Notes: a model not told the origin generated them from the letters alone. Shown: positions 27,411 to 37,642, counted from the stretch's first letter. The stretch is 64,000 nucleotides of DNA from Lacimicrobium alkaliphilum (GCF_001466725.1 NZ_CP013650.1:2666001-2730000); one strand, 5' to 3'. Numbers and translations are program-made.

Positions 27411-28235
27411 CTAATTTGCATTCCTGGCAGTTACAGAATCGGCGGCAGAAACAAAATTCATCACTTCCTGCCACCATTTTGCATCCGCCTGATTAGGCCA
27501 GTTATTGTGGCTGGCGTTATCAAAGCGCCAGATTGATTTAGGCGCCGACAGCGATTCGTATAACGCCAGGCTATGGCGATTGGGAATAATAGTATCCTGC
27601 CCTGCCACCAGCATGGCCACTGGCTTGTCAAAGGCAGAAAGGCTTGTGATGCTGTCGTACTTGTCCTTAAGCAACCATTTCACCGGCAGATACCAGTAAT
27701 GGTGTTGTGCCAGTACCGTTAATGAATCCCAGGGTGCCATTAATATCAGCCCGGCAACCCGAGAATCAGCAGATAGTCTGGCCGCAACAGAAGCCACCAC
27801 GCCTGCACCTAAGGATTCCCCCCACAGATAAAGCGGGCCTTCAAAGTGCTGCCCGGCCAGCTTCAGGGTTTGCAGGCCATCTTCGGTCAGACTCTGTTGA
27901 TTCAGTGTACCTGCACGACCCCCGTAGCCGGGATACTCCACCAGCAACACCCGATAGCCCAACCTCGTCAGCGCCCGGGTATAATAACTGCGCTGCCAGG
28001 CTGCCCCGGCATTACCGTGAAACACCAGTACCATACCTTTGGACTGCTGCGGCTCAGGGCCCAGATATCCTTTGAAATTCTGTTCAGGCCATGGGGTCAG
28101 TTGCAAAGGCTTAAGCTGAGATTCCGGCGCCTGGGAGGGTGACGGAAAATAAAGTAATCGTTGCTGCAGAAAATAGACGGCTACCAATATCAACAGATAG
28201 GCCAGTAAAATAAAAATCAGCAGACGCATTAACAT
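27411..28235 (-). CDS. Alpha/beta hydrolase, membrane-anchored (Bem46/YfhR-like)
   Basis: One N-terminal transmembrane helix (MLMRLLIFILLAYLLILVAVYF) followed by an alpha/beta hydrolase. The oxyanion motif is VFHGNAG, nucleophile elbow GESLGAG, the acid Asp probably in AGQDTIIPN and the His in DNASHNNWP. The start at 28235 has AGGA six bases upstream; longer in-frame starts have none. The family includes serine peptidases and esterases of unknown substrate. It follows aspS, with a 130-base gap. Confidence 0.83.
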   Translation of the reverse strand: MLMRLLIFILLAYLLILVAVYFLQQRLLYFPSPSQAPESQLKPLQLTPWPEQNFKGYLGPEPQQSKGMVLVFHGNAGAAWQRSYYTRALTRLGYRVLLVEYPGYGGRAGTLNQQSLTEDGLQTLKLAGQHFEGPLYLWGESLGAGVVASVAARLSADSRVAGLILMAPWDSLTVLAQHHYWYLPVKWLLKDKYDSITSLSAFDKPVAMLVAGQDTIIPNRHSLALYESLSAPKSIWRFDNASHNNWPNQADAKWWQEVMNFVSAADSVTARNAN

Positions 28236-28398
28236 CACCAGTCCTTTAAAAAATACAACCCGGTAACCATAGCTCAGAGAAAAGCCTGCAGGTATAAAAT
28301 AACTACCGGCGCCCAAAGATTATCCTTCCCCTGTTCACTTCAGGTGCGTTCAGTGTCACTATAAATTAAAATCAAGAGCAGCCAGGGAAAAGGAGTCA

Positions 28399-29301
28399 AT
28401 GACAAAGGTTTACAGACTTATCGTCATAGTCTTACTGATACTTCCCTGCGCTGGTATCAGCAAACAACTCATCCAGATTCCGGGGCCGAGGTCGGCCTAT
28501 GATATTTCCCATGATTACCACGTGAAACTGCTGAAACTGGCGCTTGAGGCTGGTGCTAAGGATAAGCCGATACCTGAAATCCGGGCCAGCATGGAGATGG
28601 TTGAAGGCAGAGCATTGCGGGAATTAGTCAAAGGGCAATGGCTGGATCTCTACTGGCTGGGCACAGATAAAGAAAAAGAGCGGCAACTGCGGGCGATCCG
28701 CATTCCCACTACCCGCGGTTTAATTGGCTTTCGGAAGTTCCAGCTTCACCGTGACACTGTCCCGAGGATGGACAAGGTCACGACATTAGAAGCATTACAA
28801 CAACTGGTTGCCTGTCAGGGCACCGACTGGCCGGATACTGACATACTGCGCCAGGCGGGATTGAAAGTCACCACCACACCGAATTATGAAAAGCTGTTTG
28901 ACATGCTCCAGGCCAGACGCTGTGATTATTTCCCCAGAGGCTATCATGATCACAGCAAAGAGCTGATATTACGCGCGCAGCATTATCCTGATCTGGTCAG
29001 CTATGACGGCATATTGCTGCACTACCCTTTTGCGGTGTATTTCTTTACCAGCAAAACCAATGAAGAACTGGCCAGGTGGATAGAACGAGGACTGGAGAAA
29101 CTGATCGATAATGGCGACTTTATACAGTTTATGCAGAGCCACCCCCTCACCAGACACATTTTTCCGTTAACGGACCAACAGAATGTGCGCTACTTTCAGA
29201 TTGATAACCCTCTGCTTCCCTCTGAAACCAATTACCAGAACCCCCGTTACTGGTTTAAACCCACAGATTTTGGTATTCAGCTATCTGCAGGTGATAACTG
29301 A
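28399..29301 (+). CDS. Periplasmic solute-binding-like protein
   Basis: Signal peptide MTKVYRLIVIVLLILPCAGISKQ, then a bilobed type-2 periplasmic-binding fold resembling extracellular solute-binding protein family 3: RSAYDISHDYHVKLLKLALEAG, VTTLEALQQLVACQGTDWPDTDILRQAG, and RRCDYFPRGYHD. No permease or ATPase gene is nearby, so it may be a sensor-type binding protein rather than a transporter part. Two Cys residues (in LVACQG and RRCDYF) could form a disulfide. Its end overlaps the convergent FIST gene by 25 bases. ATG has AAGGAG upstream. Confidence 0.72.
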   Translation: MTKVYRLIVIVLLILPCAGISKQLIQIPGPRSAYDISHDYHVKLLKLALEAGAKDKPIPEIRASMEMVEGRALRELVKGQWLDLYWLGTDKEKERQLRAIRIPTTRGLIGFRKFQLHRDTVPRMDKVTTLEALQQLVACQGTDWPDTDILRQAGLKVTTTPNYEKLFDMLQARRCDYFPRGYHDHSKELILRAQHYPDLVSYDGILLHYPFAVYFFTSKTNEELARWIERGLEKLIDNGDFIQFMQSHPLTRHIFPLTDQQNVRYFQIDNPLLPSETNYQNPRYWFKPTDFGIQLSAGDN

Positions 29302-32114
29302 TTTGTGTCCCTTTGGCCCGAATGGGCTGCCTGCATAGTTTGTGGATGACCGATATGGTAGCCCTGGACAAAGTCGACCCCTGAGGTTTTCACTCTGTCA
29401 AAAATTGCCTTATCACTGACAAATTCGGCAATAACCTTTGCACCGATTTTTCTGGACAGATCGATAATCCCCTGGGTAACCAGAAAACTTTGTTCGCTGG
29501 TCATAATCTTACTGATAATAGAACCGTCTATTTTGATGTAGTCCGGTTTTATCTCAACCAGATAACTGAAATTAGAATAGCCACTGCCAAAATCATCGAT
29601 GGCAACCCTTGCCCCGGCCTTGCGAACCGATTCGATAAATCGCCGCACCGGGATAAAGTCGACTATCGCTTCAGATTCAGTCAACTCGAAAATGATCCTG
29701 TTGCCGTCACCGGCATCCAGCAACGCCATAATCTCTTCCATCAGCCCCTGATTTACAATGTCCTTAACTGTGAGGTTAACAGAAACGCTACACTGAAGAT
29801 GTCTGCTTGCTTCAATCGCCTGCTGCACCATCAATCTGGTGATCTGTGAGTAGAGTCTGGTGCGCTTAACGAAGGGTAAGAAGGCGGCCGGGCTGACAAT
29901 ACTGCCATCTTTGAGTTGCAGCCTGACCAGGGTTTCATATTTACGCTGGGTATGATCTTCCGATACCGGTCGGATAAGCTGAAAATGAGCTAGCACCCGA
30001 CCTTCGGAGAGTGCATTGCGCACTTCGTTGATCCAGTAAAACGCGTCAACCGAGTGATCCTCTTCCCTGCGCAAAATAAGACTGGCATCACCATCTGTTT
30101 CTTTTGCTTCGTTGAGCGCCGATTCCGCCAGGGCCAGCGGATTCTGCTCACCCAGACCAACGCCTACAGAGAGCTGAACGTCAGTATCATATTCACCGAC
30201 ACATAAGGGAACATTTTCAACTTCAGATTTTATCTTGTCCAGCTGTTCACACAAACGGGACTCCGGCATTACCTGCTTGGGCAACAGAGCGAAGATCGCA
30301 CCACTTAATCGGTAGAGGTGAAAGTTAAATCTGTCGGCCAGGTTGATCAGGCTGCGGCTGAGTAACTGGATAAACAAATCGCCCATCTCAAAGCCCCAGA
30401 AATCATTCAGAATTTTGAAGTTTCTGACGTCCATAAGCGCAATTTGACCTATATCCCTCTCAGCGATTTCCTTCAGCAACCTGATCCGGTTAGGAAGACC
30501 GGTCAGTGCATCGTGTAGCTGAGCACGAATCTGGGTCTGCGCCTTGATGATTTTGGTGACGTCTGTGCGAATACTGACAAACTCTTTAATCTCTCCAGAG
30601 ACATTCAGTACCGGCACAATAGTGGTGTTAACAAAATAATAGCTGCCATCTTTACGCCGGTTCTTAATCAACCCGCGCCAGGTGCGGCGCTCAGAAATGG
30701 TTTTCCACAAACTTTCAAAAACCTTAGGCTGCATGTCAGGGTGACGCAGAATCCGGTGATTTTTGCCCAACACTTCAGCTGCGCTGTAACCACTGATCTC
30801 TTCAAAAAGCTTATTCACATAGGTGATGTTGCCCTGGGGATCGGCAATAGAAACGATAGCGGTTTTATCCAGGGCGGCTTTGTACTGTTCCAGAAACTGC
30901 ATATTGCGGTGCAACTCCTCCCCGGTAACGCCGGCCAGATGAGACAACAATGACAACTTATCTGGTACCTTGTCGCTGTCACCCGTTTCACTGAGCTGCT
31001 TTTTCAACAGCATGCTTTTCTTGCTCCGGGCATTATCAGTAATGGCAACAAACACTGTGCTGATATTAAACAACTCTGCCTGACCGTCCACGCACAAATA
31101 CTCACCGTAAGTAAAACAACCATGTCCATTACTCCCTCCATCAAGGGAGCCGATTTCCTGAGTGATTTTGTCCCGCAGGAAAGATTTTCTTGCGGCGCAG
31201 GAAAAGATAAAGCACGCGCTATTCTCAGAGGAGGTAATAGCAGTACGGTAGCGATCAATTTCTCTTATATCAGCCACACTGAAAAAAACATGATCTCCGG
31301 GCAGGAAGGACCCGGCATAGGCGATGGCGTTATCCTTGCGCAGCAAGGCCACCGGGGCGCGGGCTATCTGAAAACCCTGACGTTCGATAATCAGCGGAAA
31401 CTCAATAACAGTTTCCGGAAATCCATTGACAAATTCACTTCCGAAATACTTTTTGTAGACTTCAGTAACAGGGATGCCATCAAGCTCATAGAGGACATTG
31501 TCCTCGACCCTGGTTACCTGCATAGCATGGCCTATGGGTTTCCAGTTCATAAAAAAGTGGATATCCATACCCAACTTTTCACCTGACAACACTGCCCCTA
31601 CGACCCCTTCTGTGGCGATCAGACGCCCATGGATCACAAAGGTATTCCTGAAAACCTTGTTATCTGCGGCATTACCACCAACCAGGCAAATATCTTCAGC
31701 CTCGCAATGAAAACCTCTGATGAACAGCTCCGGGTTGGCATGCAATGAGTTGCCGTACATAAACGCCATTTGCCGTTTATCCTTTTGCAGGCCTCTCGCC
31801 AGTTGCTGCCCCGCATCAAAACTCAGGGTGGCAGAGTAGAAGGTGTCAACACTGAGCTTTTCAGTCTGCAGAAATGTCAGAACAATAGCGCCAGAGCAGC
31901 ATCGACCATGAATAATCTCACCGGCCGTAGAACAGCCGATAACCTTAAAATCCGGTAACAACTCGACCACCAGATCAAGCAAATCAAATAATGCCTGATT
32001 GGCTTCATGGCCTACATAGATCTGTACCAGACCACTCTTGTCGAACAGGGCATGCTGTTGTAAAAAGTTTACCAGAGGCGTTTCGCCCGTATATTCCGTA
32101 GCAAGCACCTGCAT
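29277..32114 (-). CDS. FIST-PAS-GGDEF-EAL signalling protein (c-di-GMP phosphodiesterase)
   Basis: 945-aa cytoplasmic sensor with no transmembrane helices. FIST_N (about 1-200) and FIST_C (210-370) are presumed small-ligand sensors. An Aer-type PAS follows (ADPQGNITYVNKLFEEISGYSAAEVLGKNHRILRHPDM). The GGDEF-like domain is degenerate: the active loop reads SGAIF. The EAL domain keeps the catalytic set: E in YETLVRL, N in SVNLT, E in FELTES, DD in AIDDFGSGYSN, K in DYIKIDG, E in VIAEFV and Q in VQGYHIG. So it probably degrades c-di-GMP and does not make it. Start is one base after the chemoreceptor stop. Confidence 0.9.
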   Translation of the reverse strand: MQVLATEYTGETPLVNFLQQHALFDKSGLVQIYVGHEANQALFDLLDLVVELLPDFKVIGCSTAGEIIHGRCCSGAIVLTFLQTEKLSVDTFYSATLSFDAGQQLARGLQKDKRQMAFMYGNSLHANPELFIRGFHCEAEDICLVGGNAADNKVFRNTFVIHGRLIATEGVVGAVLSGEKLGMDIHFFMNWKPIGHAMQVTRVEDNVLYELDGIPVTEVYKKYFGSEFVNGFPETVIEFPLIIERQGFQIARAPVALLRKDNAIAYAGSFLPGDHVFFSVADIREIDRYRTAITSSENSACFIFSCAARKSFLRDKITQEIGSLDGGSNGHGCFTYGEYLCVDGQAELFNISTVFVAITDNARSKKSMLLKKQLSETGDSDKVPDKLSLLSHLAGVTGEELHRNMQFLEQYKAALDKTAIVSIADPQGNITYVNKLFEEISGYSAAEVLGKNHRILRHPDMQPKVFESLWKTISERRTWRGLIKNRRKDGSYYFVNTTIVPVLNVSGEIKEFVSIRTDVTKIIKAQTQIRAQLHDALTGLPNRIRLLKEIAERDIGQIALMDVRNFKILNDFWGFEMGDLFIQLLSRSLINLADRFNFHLYRLSGAIFALLPKQVMPESRLCEQLDKIKSEVENVPLCVGEYDTDVQLSVGVGLGEQNPLALAESALNEAKETDGDASLILRREEDHSVDAFYWINEVRNALSEGRVLAHFQLIRPVSEDHTQRKYETLVRLQLKDGSIVSPAAFLPFVKRTRLYSQITRLMVQQAIEASRHLQCSVSVNLTVKDIVNQGLMEEIMALLDAGDGNRIIFELTESEAIVDFIPVRRFIESVRKAGARVAIDDFGSGYSNFSYLVEIKPDYIKIDGSIISKIMTSEQSFLVTQGIIDLSRKIGAKVIAEFVSDKAIFDRVKTSGVDFVQGYHIGHPQTMQAAHSGQRDTNQLSPADS

Positions 32115-32115
32115 A

Positions 32116-33696
32116 TTAACGTCTCTGTTGATTGATCCAGAACTGCCCGGTCAGCTCATCCAGTTTTCGGGTAATTTGCATCAGCTCAATACTGGTTTTT
32201 TCACTGTCTTCGACGCCGCTCAGGTTCTCCTGAGACATCTCCCTGATCACTGTAACACTGCGGTTAATTTCCTCAGCCACTTCACTTTGCTGTGTCACCG
32301 CTTCGGTGATCTGAGCACTCATGTCACTGATCTGGCTGATCGATATCAGCATTCTTTCCAGCGCATCGGCGGTAAGGCGGCTTTGCTGTGCACCACTTAG
32401 CGCCATTTTTTGTCCGGCTGCCATGCCATCGACGGCGCTTTTCACACCTTGCTGTAATCTGTCGATCACGTTTCGGATCTCCCCGGTAGAGTGTTGTGTG
32501 CGATTGGCAAGAGAGCGCACCTCATCGGCCACCACTGAAAAGCCCCGTCCTGACTCTCCGGCTCGGGCCGCCTCAATAGCAGCGTTGAGTGCCAGCAGGT
32601 TAGTTTGCTCGGCGATACCAATAATCACATCCAGAATACTGGCGATGTCCTCACTGCTGGCGGCCACTTCAGAAATAACATCAGATACCTCGGACAACTG
32701 AGTCTTCAGGGCCTCAATTGATTGCGCATTTTGCTCAACTACCTGCTGACTGCGACTGGCTTCGTCCAGGCTCTTTGCCGCAGAGGCGGCACTTTCAGCC
32801 GAATTGGTGGCTACGGATTCAATACTGGCCGACATTTGCTCAATGGCGGTGGCGACCTGCTCAGTTTCTTCAAACTGCCTGAGCGTGCCTTGTTTAGACT
32901 GGCTGACCGCCGAACTTAAGGTGCTGGCACCGCTGCTGAGTACACCGGACATGTTATCAATACGACCAATCAGGGCTGCCGCTTCTGACTCCAGCGCCTT
33001 AAAAGCCAGTAAAATCTGACCGGCCTCATCGCGCCGGCCGGTATAGACATAGCGGGCAAGATCATCAGATATAATGTTTTTCGCCCGCTCCACACATCCT
33101 TTCAGGGGCCGGTAAAAGTACAGTACTCCGGCCACGGCCAATACACCGGCCAGAGCCAATTTGAACAAGATGATCGCCAACGGTGCCTGTAGCAACAATG
33201 CTGCAACAGGTAACAGTAAAGGTAAACTGATGGCTAAAGCGAACCTGACTGGCAGGCTCAGCGCGTTCATACTCTCTTTTAGTCTTTTACCGGCAAAGAT
33301 CTTTTTATAGAGCCCCTCAGCCCTGTGCACAAAATCAGGTGAGGCCTTGCGGCGCACCGACTGATACTCGGCAACGCTGCCATCCTTGCTGATTGGAGAC
33401 GCAAAGGCATCTACCCAGTAGTGATTCCCATTTTTACAACGGTTTTTGACGATCCCCATCCATGATGAGCCATTTTTAAGGGTATTCCAGAATATTCTGA
33501 ATACATCTGGCGGCATATCAGGGTGACGAACAATATGATGGTTTTGACCAAGCAACTCCTGCTCATCAAAGCCACTGATACGGATAAAATCATCGTTTAC
33601 GTAGGTAATTTTTCCATCGGGTTGAGTCGTGGAAAGAATATTGGCGTGCTCCGGAAAAGGCTCTTCTATCTGAGTAACTGGTCCATTGTTTTTCAT
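32116..33696 (-). CDS. Aer-like PAS methyl-accepting chemotaxis protein
   Basis: 526-aa receptor. N-terminal PAS (residues about 15-120) of Aer type: [37 protein letters not shown], the kind that binds FAD and senses redox or oxygen. Two hydrophobic helices lie at about 150-200, then HAMP, then the cytoplasmic signalling hairpin with [37 protein letters not shown]. No periplasmic domain and no C-terminal CheR-binding pentapeptide are seen. It has coupled translation with the FIST/EAL gene (TAA-T-ATG), suggesting joint control of swimming and c-di-GMP. Confidence 0.93.
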   Translation of the reverse strand: MKNNGPVTQIEEPFPEHANILSTTQPDGKITYVNDDFIRISGFDEQELLGQNHHIVRHPDMPPDVFRIFWNTLKNGSSWMGIVKNRCKNGNHYWVDAFASPISKDGSVAEYQSVRRKASPDFVHRAEGLYKKIFAGKRLKESMNALSLPVRFALAISLPLLLPVAALLLQAPLAIILFKLALAGVLAVAGVLYFYRPLKGCVERAKNIISDDLARYVYTGRRDEAGQILLAFKALESEAAALIGRIDNMSGVLSSGASTLSSAVSQSKQGTLRQFEETEQVATAIEQMSASIESVATNSAESAASAAKSLDEASRSQQVVEQNAQSIEALKTQLSEVSDVISEVAASSEDIASILDVIIGIAEQTNLLALNAAIEAARAGESGRGFSVVADEVRSLANRTQHSTGEIRNVIDRLQQGVKSAVDGMAAGQKMALSGAQQSRLTADALERMLISISQISDMSAQITEAVTQQSEVAEEINRSVTVIREMSQENLSGVEDSEKTSIELMQITRKLDELTGQFWINQQRR

Positions 33697-34003
33697 AGTG
33701 CCTCATTATTTTTTTAAATTTATTGAGAGACGAGCGAATTTTAATTCAATATCAAAGGAAAAAACCGAATAAATATTTATTAACCACATATAGCATAGGG
33801 TTATTAGCTAGGGATTTACCTCTTTGAATAAATTTTGCACTTCCTTGATCCAGATCAATCAACGATCATTTTATGATCGAATGTAAACTGGCGTTTTCTG
33901 GTTTTTAAGACCTCTTTTCTTAAATCCCAGTGAACAATAATGTCCGCACCCTCTTCACTTTGATAAGCTGTTTTTATTGCCAAGCCATCAACAGATTAAA
34001 TAA
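33697..34003. other. Intergenic region, divergent promoters
   Basis: About 300 AT-rich bases between the divergent chemoreceptor and MFS genes. It must hold both promoters. A short palindromic stretch CGATCATTTTATGATCG occurs near 33873-33889 (CGATCAT/ATGATCG arms), which could be an operator. No gene or RNA is recognised. Confidence 0.4.
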
Positions 34004-35293
34004 ATGAAACCAGCCGATATCTATCAGTTGATTGATGCCGAGCACGAGGGCCGTGCCTGCAAGGATCTCGACGATAAAGCCTGTGATCAGGTACCAGGTA
34101 ATTTTCTGGTCATTACCGCCTGTTTAGTGCTGACCAAACTCGGCGATCTGCTGGCCTCCCCAAAAATTGTGCTGACCTGGTTATTGGGCAGCATAGGCGC
34201 GCCGGCCGCGATAATATCTATGCTGGTGCCGATTCGGGAGTCCGGCTCATTGATCCCGCAACTGGCCATCGGTGCCTGGGTGCGCCGACATCCTAAACGC
34301 AAGGCATTCTGGCTTATCGGCAGCCTGATTCAGGGTGTGGCAGTAACCTGCATGGCGCTGGCAATCTGGGTACTTGCCCCTGTGCAGGCCGGTATTGCGG
34401 TACTGCTATTACTGGTGATATTCAGTCTGGCCAGGGGCATGTGCTCGGTCACCATCAAGGACATTCAGGGTAAGACTATTCCTAAACAGCGCCGTGGTCG
34501 TCTTTCAGGGATCGCCACTACGGTATCAGGTTTAATTACGGTGGTGATCAGCCTGGCTTTCTTTGCCGGCAGTGAAGATCCCACTGTCACCTTTTACAAC
34601 CTGCTGCTGATATTGGCGGGCCTGCTTTGGATCTTCGCCACGGTGATCTTTATGTTAGTGGAGGAACAGCCAGGAGAGACATCCGGAGGAAAAAACGCCA
34701 TCAAAGAAGGATGGAAAAACCTGTCACTGATGAAGACGGATACAGATTTTCGCCACTTTGTAATATCCCGGGCTCTGCTGATGGGCTCAGCCCTGGCCTC
34801 ACCCTTTATTTTGTTACTGGCACAGCAAAAAGCCAGCAGCCCGGGGCTGTTTGCCTCCTTTTTACTCGCTTCCAGCCTCGGTGCCAGCCTTTCAGCCAGT
34901 ATCTGGGGCTTTATGGCCGATACCTCCAGCCGCCAGGTCATGTTCCGTGGCGGTCTGATCGCAGCGCTGTGTTGCCTTGGGCTGTTTGCCGTGGAGATAT
35001 TGATTCAAGACCCGAACCTGTATCTGTATGCGGTATTTTATTTTGTTCTGAGCGTGGCCCACTCGGGAGTAAGAATTGGCCGGCAGACCTATCTGGTAGA
35101 TATGGCAGGCGGAGTAAAGCGCACCGACTATGTATCGGTGAGCAACAGTTTAATCGGTGTACTATTGCTGCTGTTTGGTGCACTGACGTCTCTGATCGCC
35201 AGCTATTCACTGCCAGCGGTGGTACTGATACTGGGCATATCCGGGCTGTTGGGTGCAATCAGCACCTGGAATATGAAAGAAGTGGAGCGCTAA
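34004..35293 (+). CDS. MFS transporter
   Basis: 429-aa major facilitator with about 12 hydrophobic segments and a cytoplasmic N-terminus of about 30 residues. Loop motifs typical of the superfamily are present (for example GAWVRRHPKRKAFWLIG after TM2-3 and WGFMADTSSRQVMFRGG after TM8). The IKDIQGKTIPKQRRGRLSG loop is characteristic of a subgroup without known substrate. It stands alone. ATG at 34004 has no strong ribosome site. A weak hairpin follows the stop. Confidence 0.8.
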   Translation: MKPADIYQLIDAEHEGRACKDLDDKACDQVPGNFLVITACLVLTKLGDLLASPKIVLTWLLGSIGAPAAIISMLVPIRESGSLIPQLAIGAWVRRHPKRKAFWLIGSLIQGVAVTCMALAIWVLAPVQAGIAVLLLLVIFSLARGMCSVTIKDIQGKTIPKQRRGRLSGIATTVSGLITVVISLAFFAGSEDPTVTFYNLLLILAGLLWIFATVIFMLVEEQPGETSGGKNAIKEGWKNLSLMKTDTDFRHFVISRALLMGSALASPFILLLAQQKASSPGLFASFLLASSLGASLSASIWGFMADTSSRQVMFRGGLIAALCCLGLFAVEILIQDPNLYLYAVFYFVLSVAHSGVRIGRQTYLVDMAGGVKRTDYVSVSNSLIGVLLLLFGALTSLIASYSLPAVVLILGISGLLGAISTWNMKEVER

Positions 35294-35318
35294 CGCCCGT
35301 TCGTAATCAGTTTGATTC

Positions 35319-35344
35319 CTGACCTGGCGGCAGTTTCAGGTCAG
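35319..35344. terminator. Weak hairpin between MFS and terB genes
   Basis: Stem CTGACCTG/CAGGTCAG with a 10-base loop in the 58-base convergent gap. There is no T tract, so termination strength is doubtful. Confidence 0.4.
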
Positions 35345-35351
35345 AAATGGG

Positions 35352-35807
35352 TTAGCTATCCAGATTCTCCTGTACCTTGAGCTTTGCCTGAATAAACTGA
35401 CTGTGGGGTAAATACAACAGATCGGCTATACGGCGAATAATATGCTCTTCATGGGGATCGAGATGATCATCGGCATAGGCCAGTTGCCAGAGGTTTTCCA
35501 GGATCAGATTTTTCTGCTGTGCGTCACAGCGCTCATTCACCAAACGGGTAAAGCTGACCAAATCCGCCGCATGTTTGGCTTCATCACCTGAGCTGTGTAT
35601 CAGTTCCCGGGCCTGCTGCTCTGATATCTGAAACTGACTGACCAACATGGATTGCATTAAATCCTGCTCCTGCTTATCCAGTTCGTTGTCCGCCCTGATC
35701 ACTTCACAGTAAAGCACGGCGGTGGCCAGATCCAATTCTAAGGCGTTGTCATTCTCTGGTTGCTGTTTGAGATTATCCTGCAGCCAGCTCTTTAACTTAG
35801 TGATCAT
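35352..35807 (-). CDS. TerB-like tellurite resistance family protein
   Basis: 151-aa helical protein with the TerB/DjlA-type fold. ALELDLATAVLYCEVIRADNELDKQEQDLMQSML and the matching second half LENLWQLAYADDHLDPHEEHIIRRIADLL are two acidic metal-binding-like helical repeats. There are no other ter genes, so a stress or membrane role is more likely than tellurite resistance itself. It overlaps the end of the upstream EAL gene by 11 bases, so the pair is cotranscribed. Confidence 0.85.
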   Translation of the reverse strand: MITKLKSWLQDNLKQQPENDNALELDLATAVLYCEVIRADNELDKQEQDLMQSMLVSQFQISEQQARELIHSSGDEAKHAADLVSFTRLVNERCDAQQKNLILENLWQLAYADDHLDPHEEHIIRRIADLLYLPHSQFIQAKLKVQENLDS

Positions 35808-36549
35808 AAATATTCTTCAGTACGTCTTCTATGGTAGCCAGTTGCATAAACTGGGGGCGGGCCAGAAAGTAGCCCTGCATATAACGAAGTCCCTGATCCT
35901 TGAGATAATCAAACTCCTCCCGGGTCTCAACTCCTTCGCCAAGCACAGTTATCTCCAGCAGTTCCGAGGTTAACAATATTCCTTTGAGAATAGCCTGCTT
36001 GGCTTTGTCATTGTGAATATTGCGAATCAGTTGCATATCGAGTTTGATAATATCCGGCTGAAACTGGGCCAGCAGGTTCAGACCGGCAAAGCCTTCCCCA
36101 AAGTCATCAATCGCAGTAAGAAAGCCCTTATTCTGATAGGTTCTGAAAATATCGACGATCTTTTCGCTGTCCACCCGCTCATGTTCAGTGACTTCGAAGA
36201 TAATCTTTTCACGGGGAAAGTTATACTTTTTCGCTGCTTTGAGAGTAAATTGCAGGCAGGCTTCCGGTTCATAAACCGCGTTGGGCAGAAAATTGATACT
36301 CAGGCGTTGCTGGCACCCTAACTCACTGGCTATTCTGATTGCAGTCGTGCGACAGGTTTGATCAAAGCTGTACCTGTTGTTTTCGTTAACTCTGGATAGA
36401 ATTTCCCAGGCGCCTTCACCATTTTCGCCACGGACCAGTGCTTCATGGGCAAAAATTGTTTCATTTTCCACGTCTACAATGGGCTGAAAGGCCATGGCGA
36501 TGGAAAACTCGAGCGGCGCATCACAATCACAACTGTCACAAGGTCGCAT
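35797..36549 (-). CDS. Stand-alone EAL-domain protein
   Basis: 250-aa single EAL domain, no GGDEF partner. Catalytic residues: E in AHEALVRG (a true EAL), N in RLSINFLP, E in IFEVTEHE, DD in TAIDDFGEGFAG, K in DIIKLDM, and E/Q in LGEGVE and MQGYFLARP. All appear present, so phosphodiesterase activity is plausible. The N-terminus MRPCDSCDCD holds a cysteine cluster that could bind metal. Similar proteins in E. coli (BluF, PdeL types) can also act as anti-repressors. ATG at 36549 has AGGA upstream and is preferred over a TTG 6 bases earlier. Confidence 0.88.
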   Translation of the reverse strand: MRPCDSCDCDAPLEFSIAMAFQPIVDVENETIFAHEALVRGENGEGAWEILSRVNENNRYSFDQTCRTTAIRIASELGCQQRLSINFLPNAVYEPEACLQFTLKAAKKYNFPREKIIFEVTEHERVDSEKIVDIFRTYQNKGFLTAIDDFGEGFAGLNLLAQFQPDIIKLDMQLIRNIHNDKAKQAILKGILLTSELLEITVLGEGVETREEFDYLKDQGLRYMQGYFLARPQFMQLATIEDVLKNIYDH

Positions 36550-36590
36550 AAACAATTCCTGTTTCTGACATATTCTCAGAATCTAGAATA

Positions 36591-37591
36591 TCAGAGAATT
36601 TGTGCCAATTGCGAATGCAGTCCGGTGGCGGCTTTGATCGCAGAGGGTATTGACCCACCAAAGCTCCAGTCTCCGGCAGCAGCCAGTTTTAATGCAGGAT
36701 CGGACAGCATACCGGGCAGCGTCCCCTGATGTGATAAACGTGCATAACGCCAATAATGCTGATAACTGTGTTGTGGCTTTAAGTTCACTTGCCCAAAAAC
36801 TGCGGCCATCTGCGCGCAGGCGGATTCAGACCAGGAATTATCATCACTGTTTTGATGCTCAGTTGACGCAGCGTGACTGAAATGCGCAACCCAGGTTTGC
36901 CCTGACTGTTGTTGCCGGCCTGGTTTAGCACTGTCACAAACCAGCAACTGCAGTGGTGAGTTATGCAAGTACACCAGCTCCGTATCATGACTGACAGGCT
37001 GCGCAAATTGCATTGCCACAGCCCGACAGGCCAGCCAGTGCGACTCTGCCTGAGGCGGCAAACCGGCGTAATGCTCAGCCAGCAAAAGCTGGGCCTGTGG
37101 CCAGGGTGCGGTAACTATCACCCAGTCAAAAGTACCATATTGGCCCTGCTGCTGATCCCAGAGCAACCAGCCTGCTGTTGTCTGCTGCAAATGGGAAATT
37201 CTGGCCGATGTGATTAACTTACTGCCCTGCAGCCAATATCGGCAGGCGGCATTCATCCCCGGAGTGAAGACATAGAAGCTGTCATCTGTGGATTGCACCT
37301 GAACATTCGGTGTTGTGCTGTGCGGCTGATAACAATCAGCAGCTGTTACATGCCAGCGCCTTGCGACACCGGCAATATCCAGCTCATCAAGCAAATTGAT
37401 TGTCTGCTCGTCCTGGGTTCTGATTAAGGGCGCGCCCATATCAAACTGTCCCAATGGGTACGTTTAGTAGTGCAGCGCCCGCCCCGGCCACGGGATTTTT
37501 CCAGTACCGTGACGGTGTGGCCGTCCTGGCTCAACTTATGCGCCAGCAGACTACCGGTCACTCCGGCACCGATTACAGCGATTTTTGCCAT
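36591..37591 (-). pseudogene. NAD(P)/FAD-dependent amine oxidoreductase (renalase-like), frameshifted
   Basis: The first 45 codons from ATG 37591 encode the Rossmann FAD motif (MAKIAVIGAGVTGSLLAHKL, then VTVLEKSRGRGGRCTTKRT) and then run into a stop. The other frame resumes with WGQFDMGAPLIRTQDE at the same point and continues to 36591, including AAGDWSFGGSIPSAIKAATGLHSQ, the usual C-terminal FAD-binding stretch. One extra G in the GGG at 37450-37452 (minus strand) restores a single protein of about 333 aa, normal for this family. The break is most likely a base-calling error; a genuine recent frameshift is the alternative. Confidence 0.82.
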
Positions 37592-37642
37592 AGAAATTGG
37601 ATTCAGATAAAAGGATTGGTTACGCCCGTATTGAACAGAAGA

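Noticed and set aside
35352..35807. Tellurite resistance cluster
   Set aside because: Only a TerB-like protein is present; terA, terC, terD and terE are absent from the neighbourhood.
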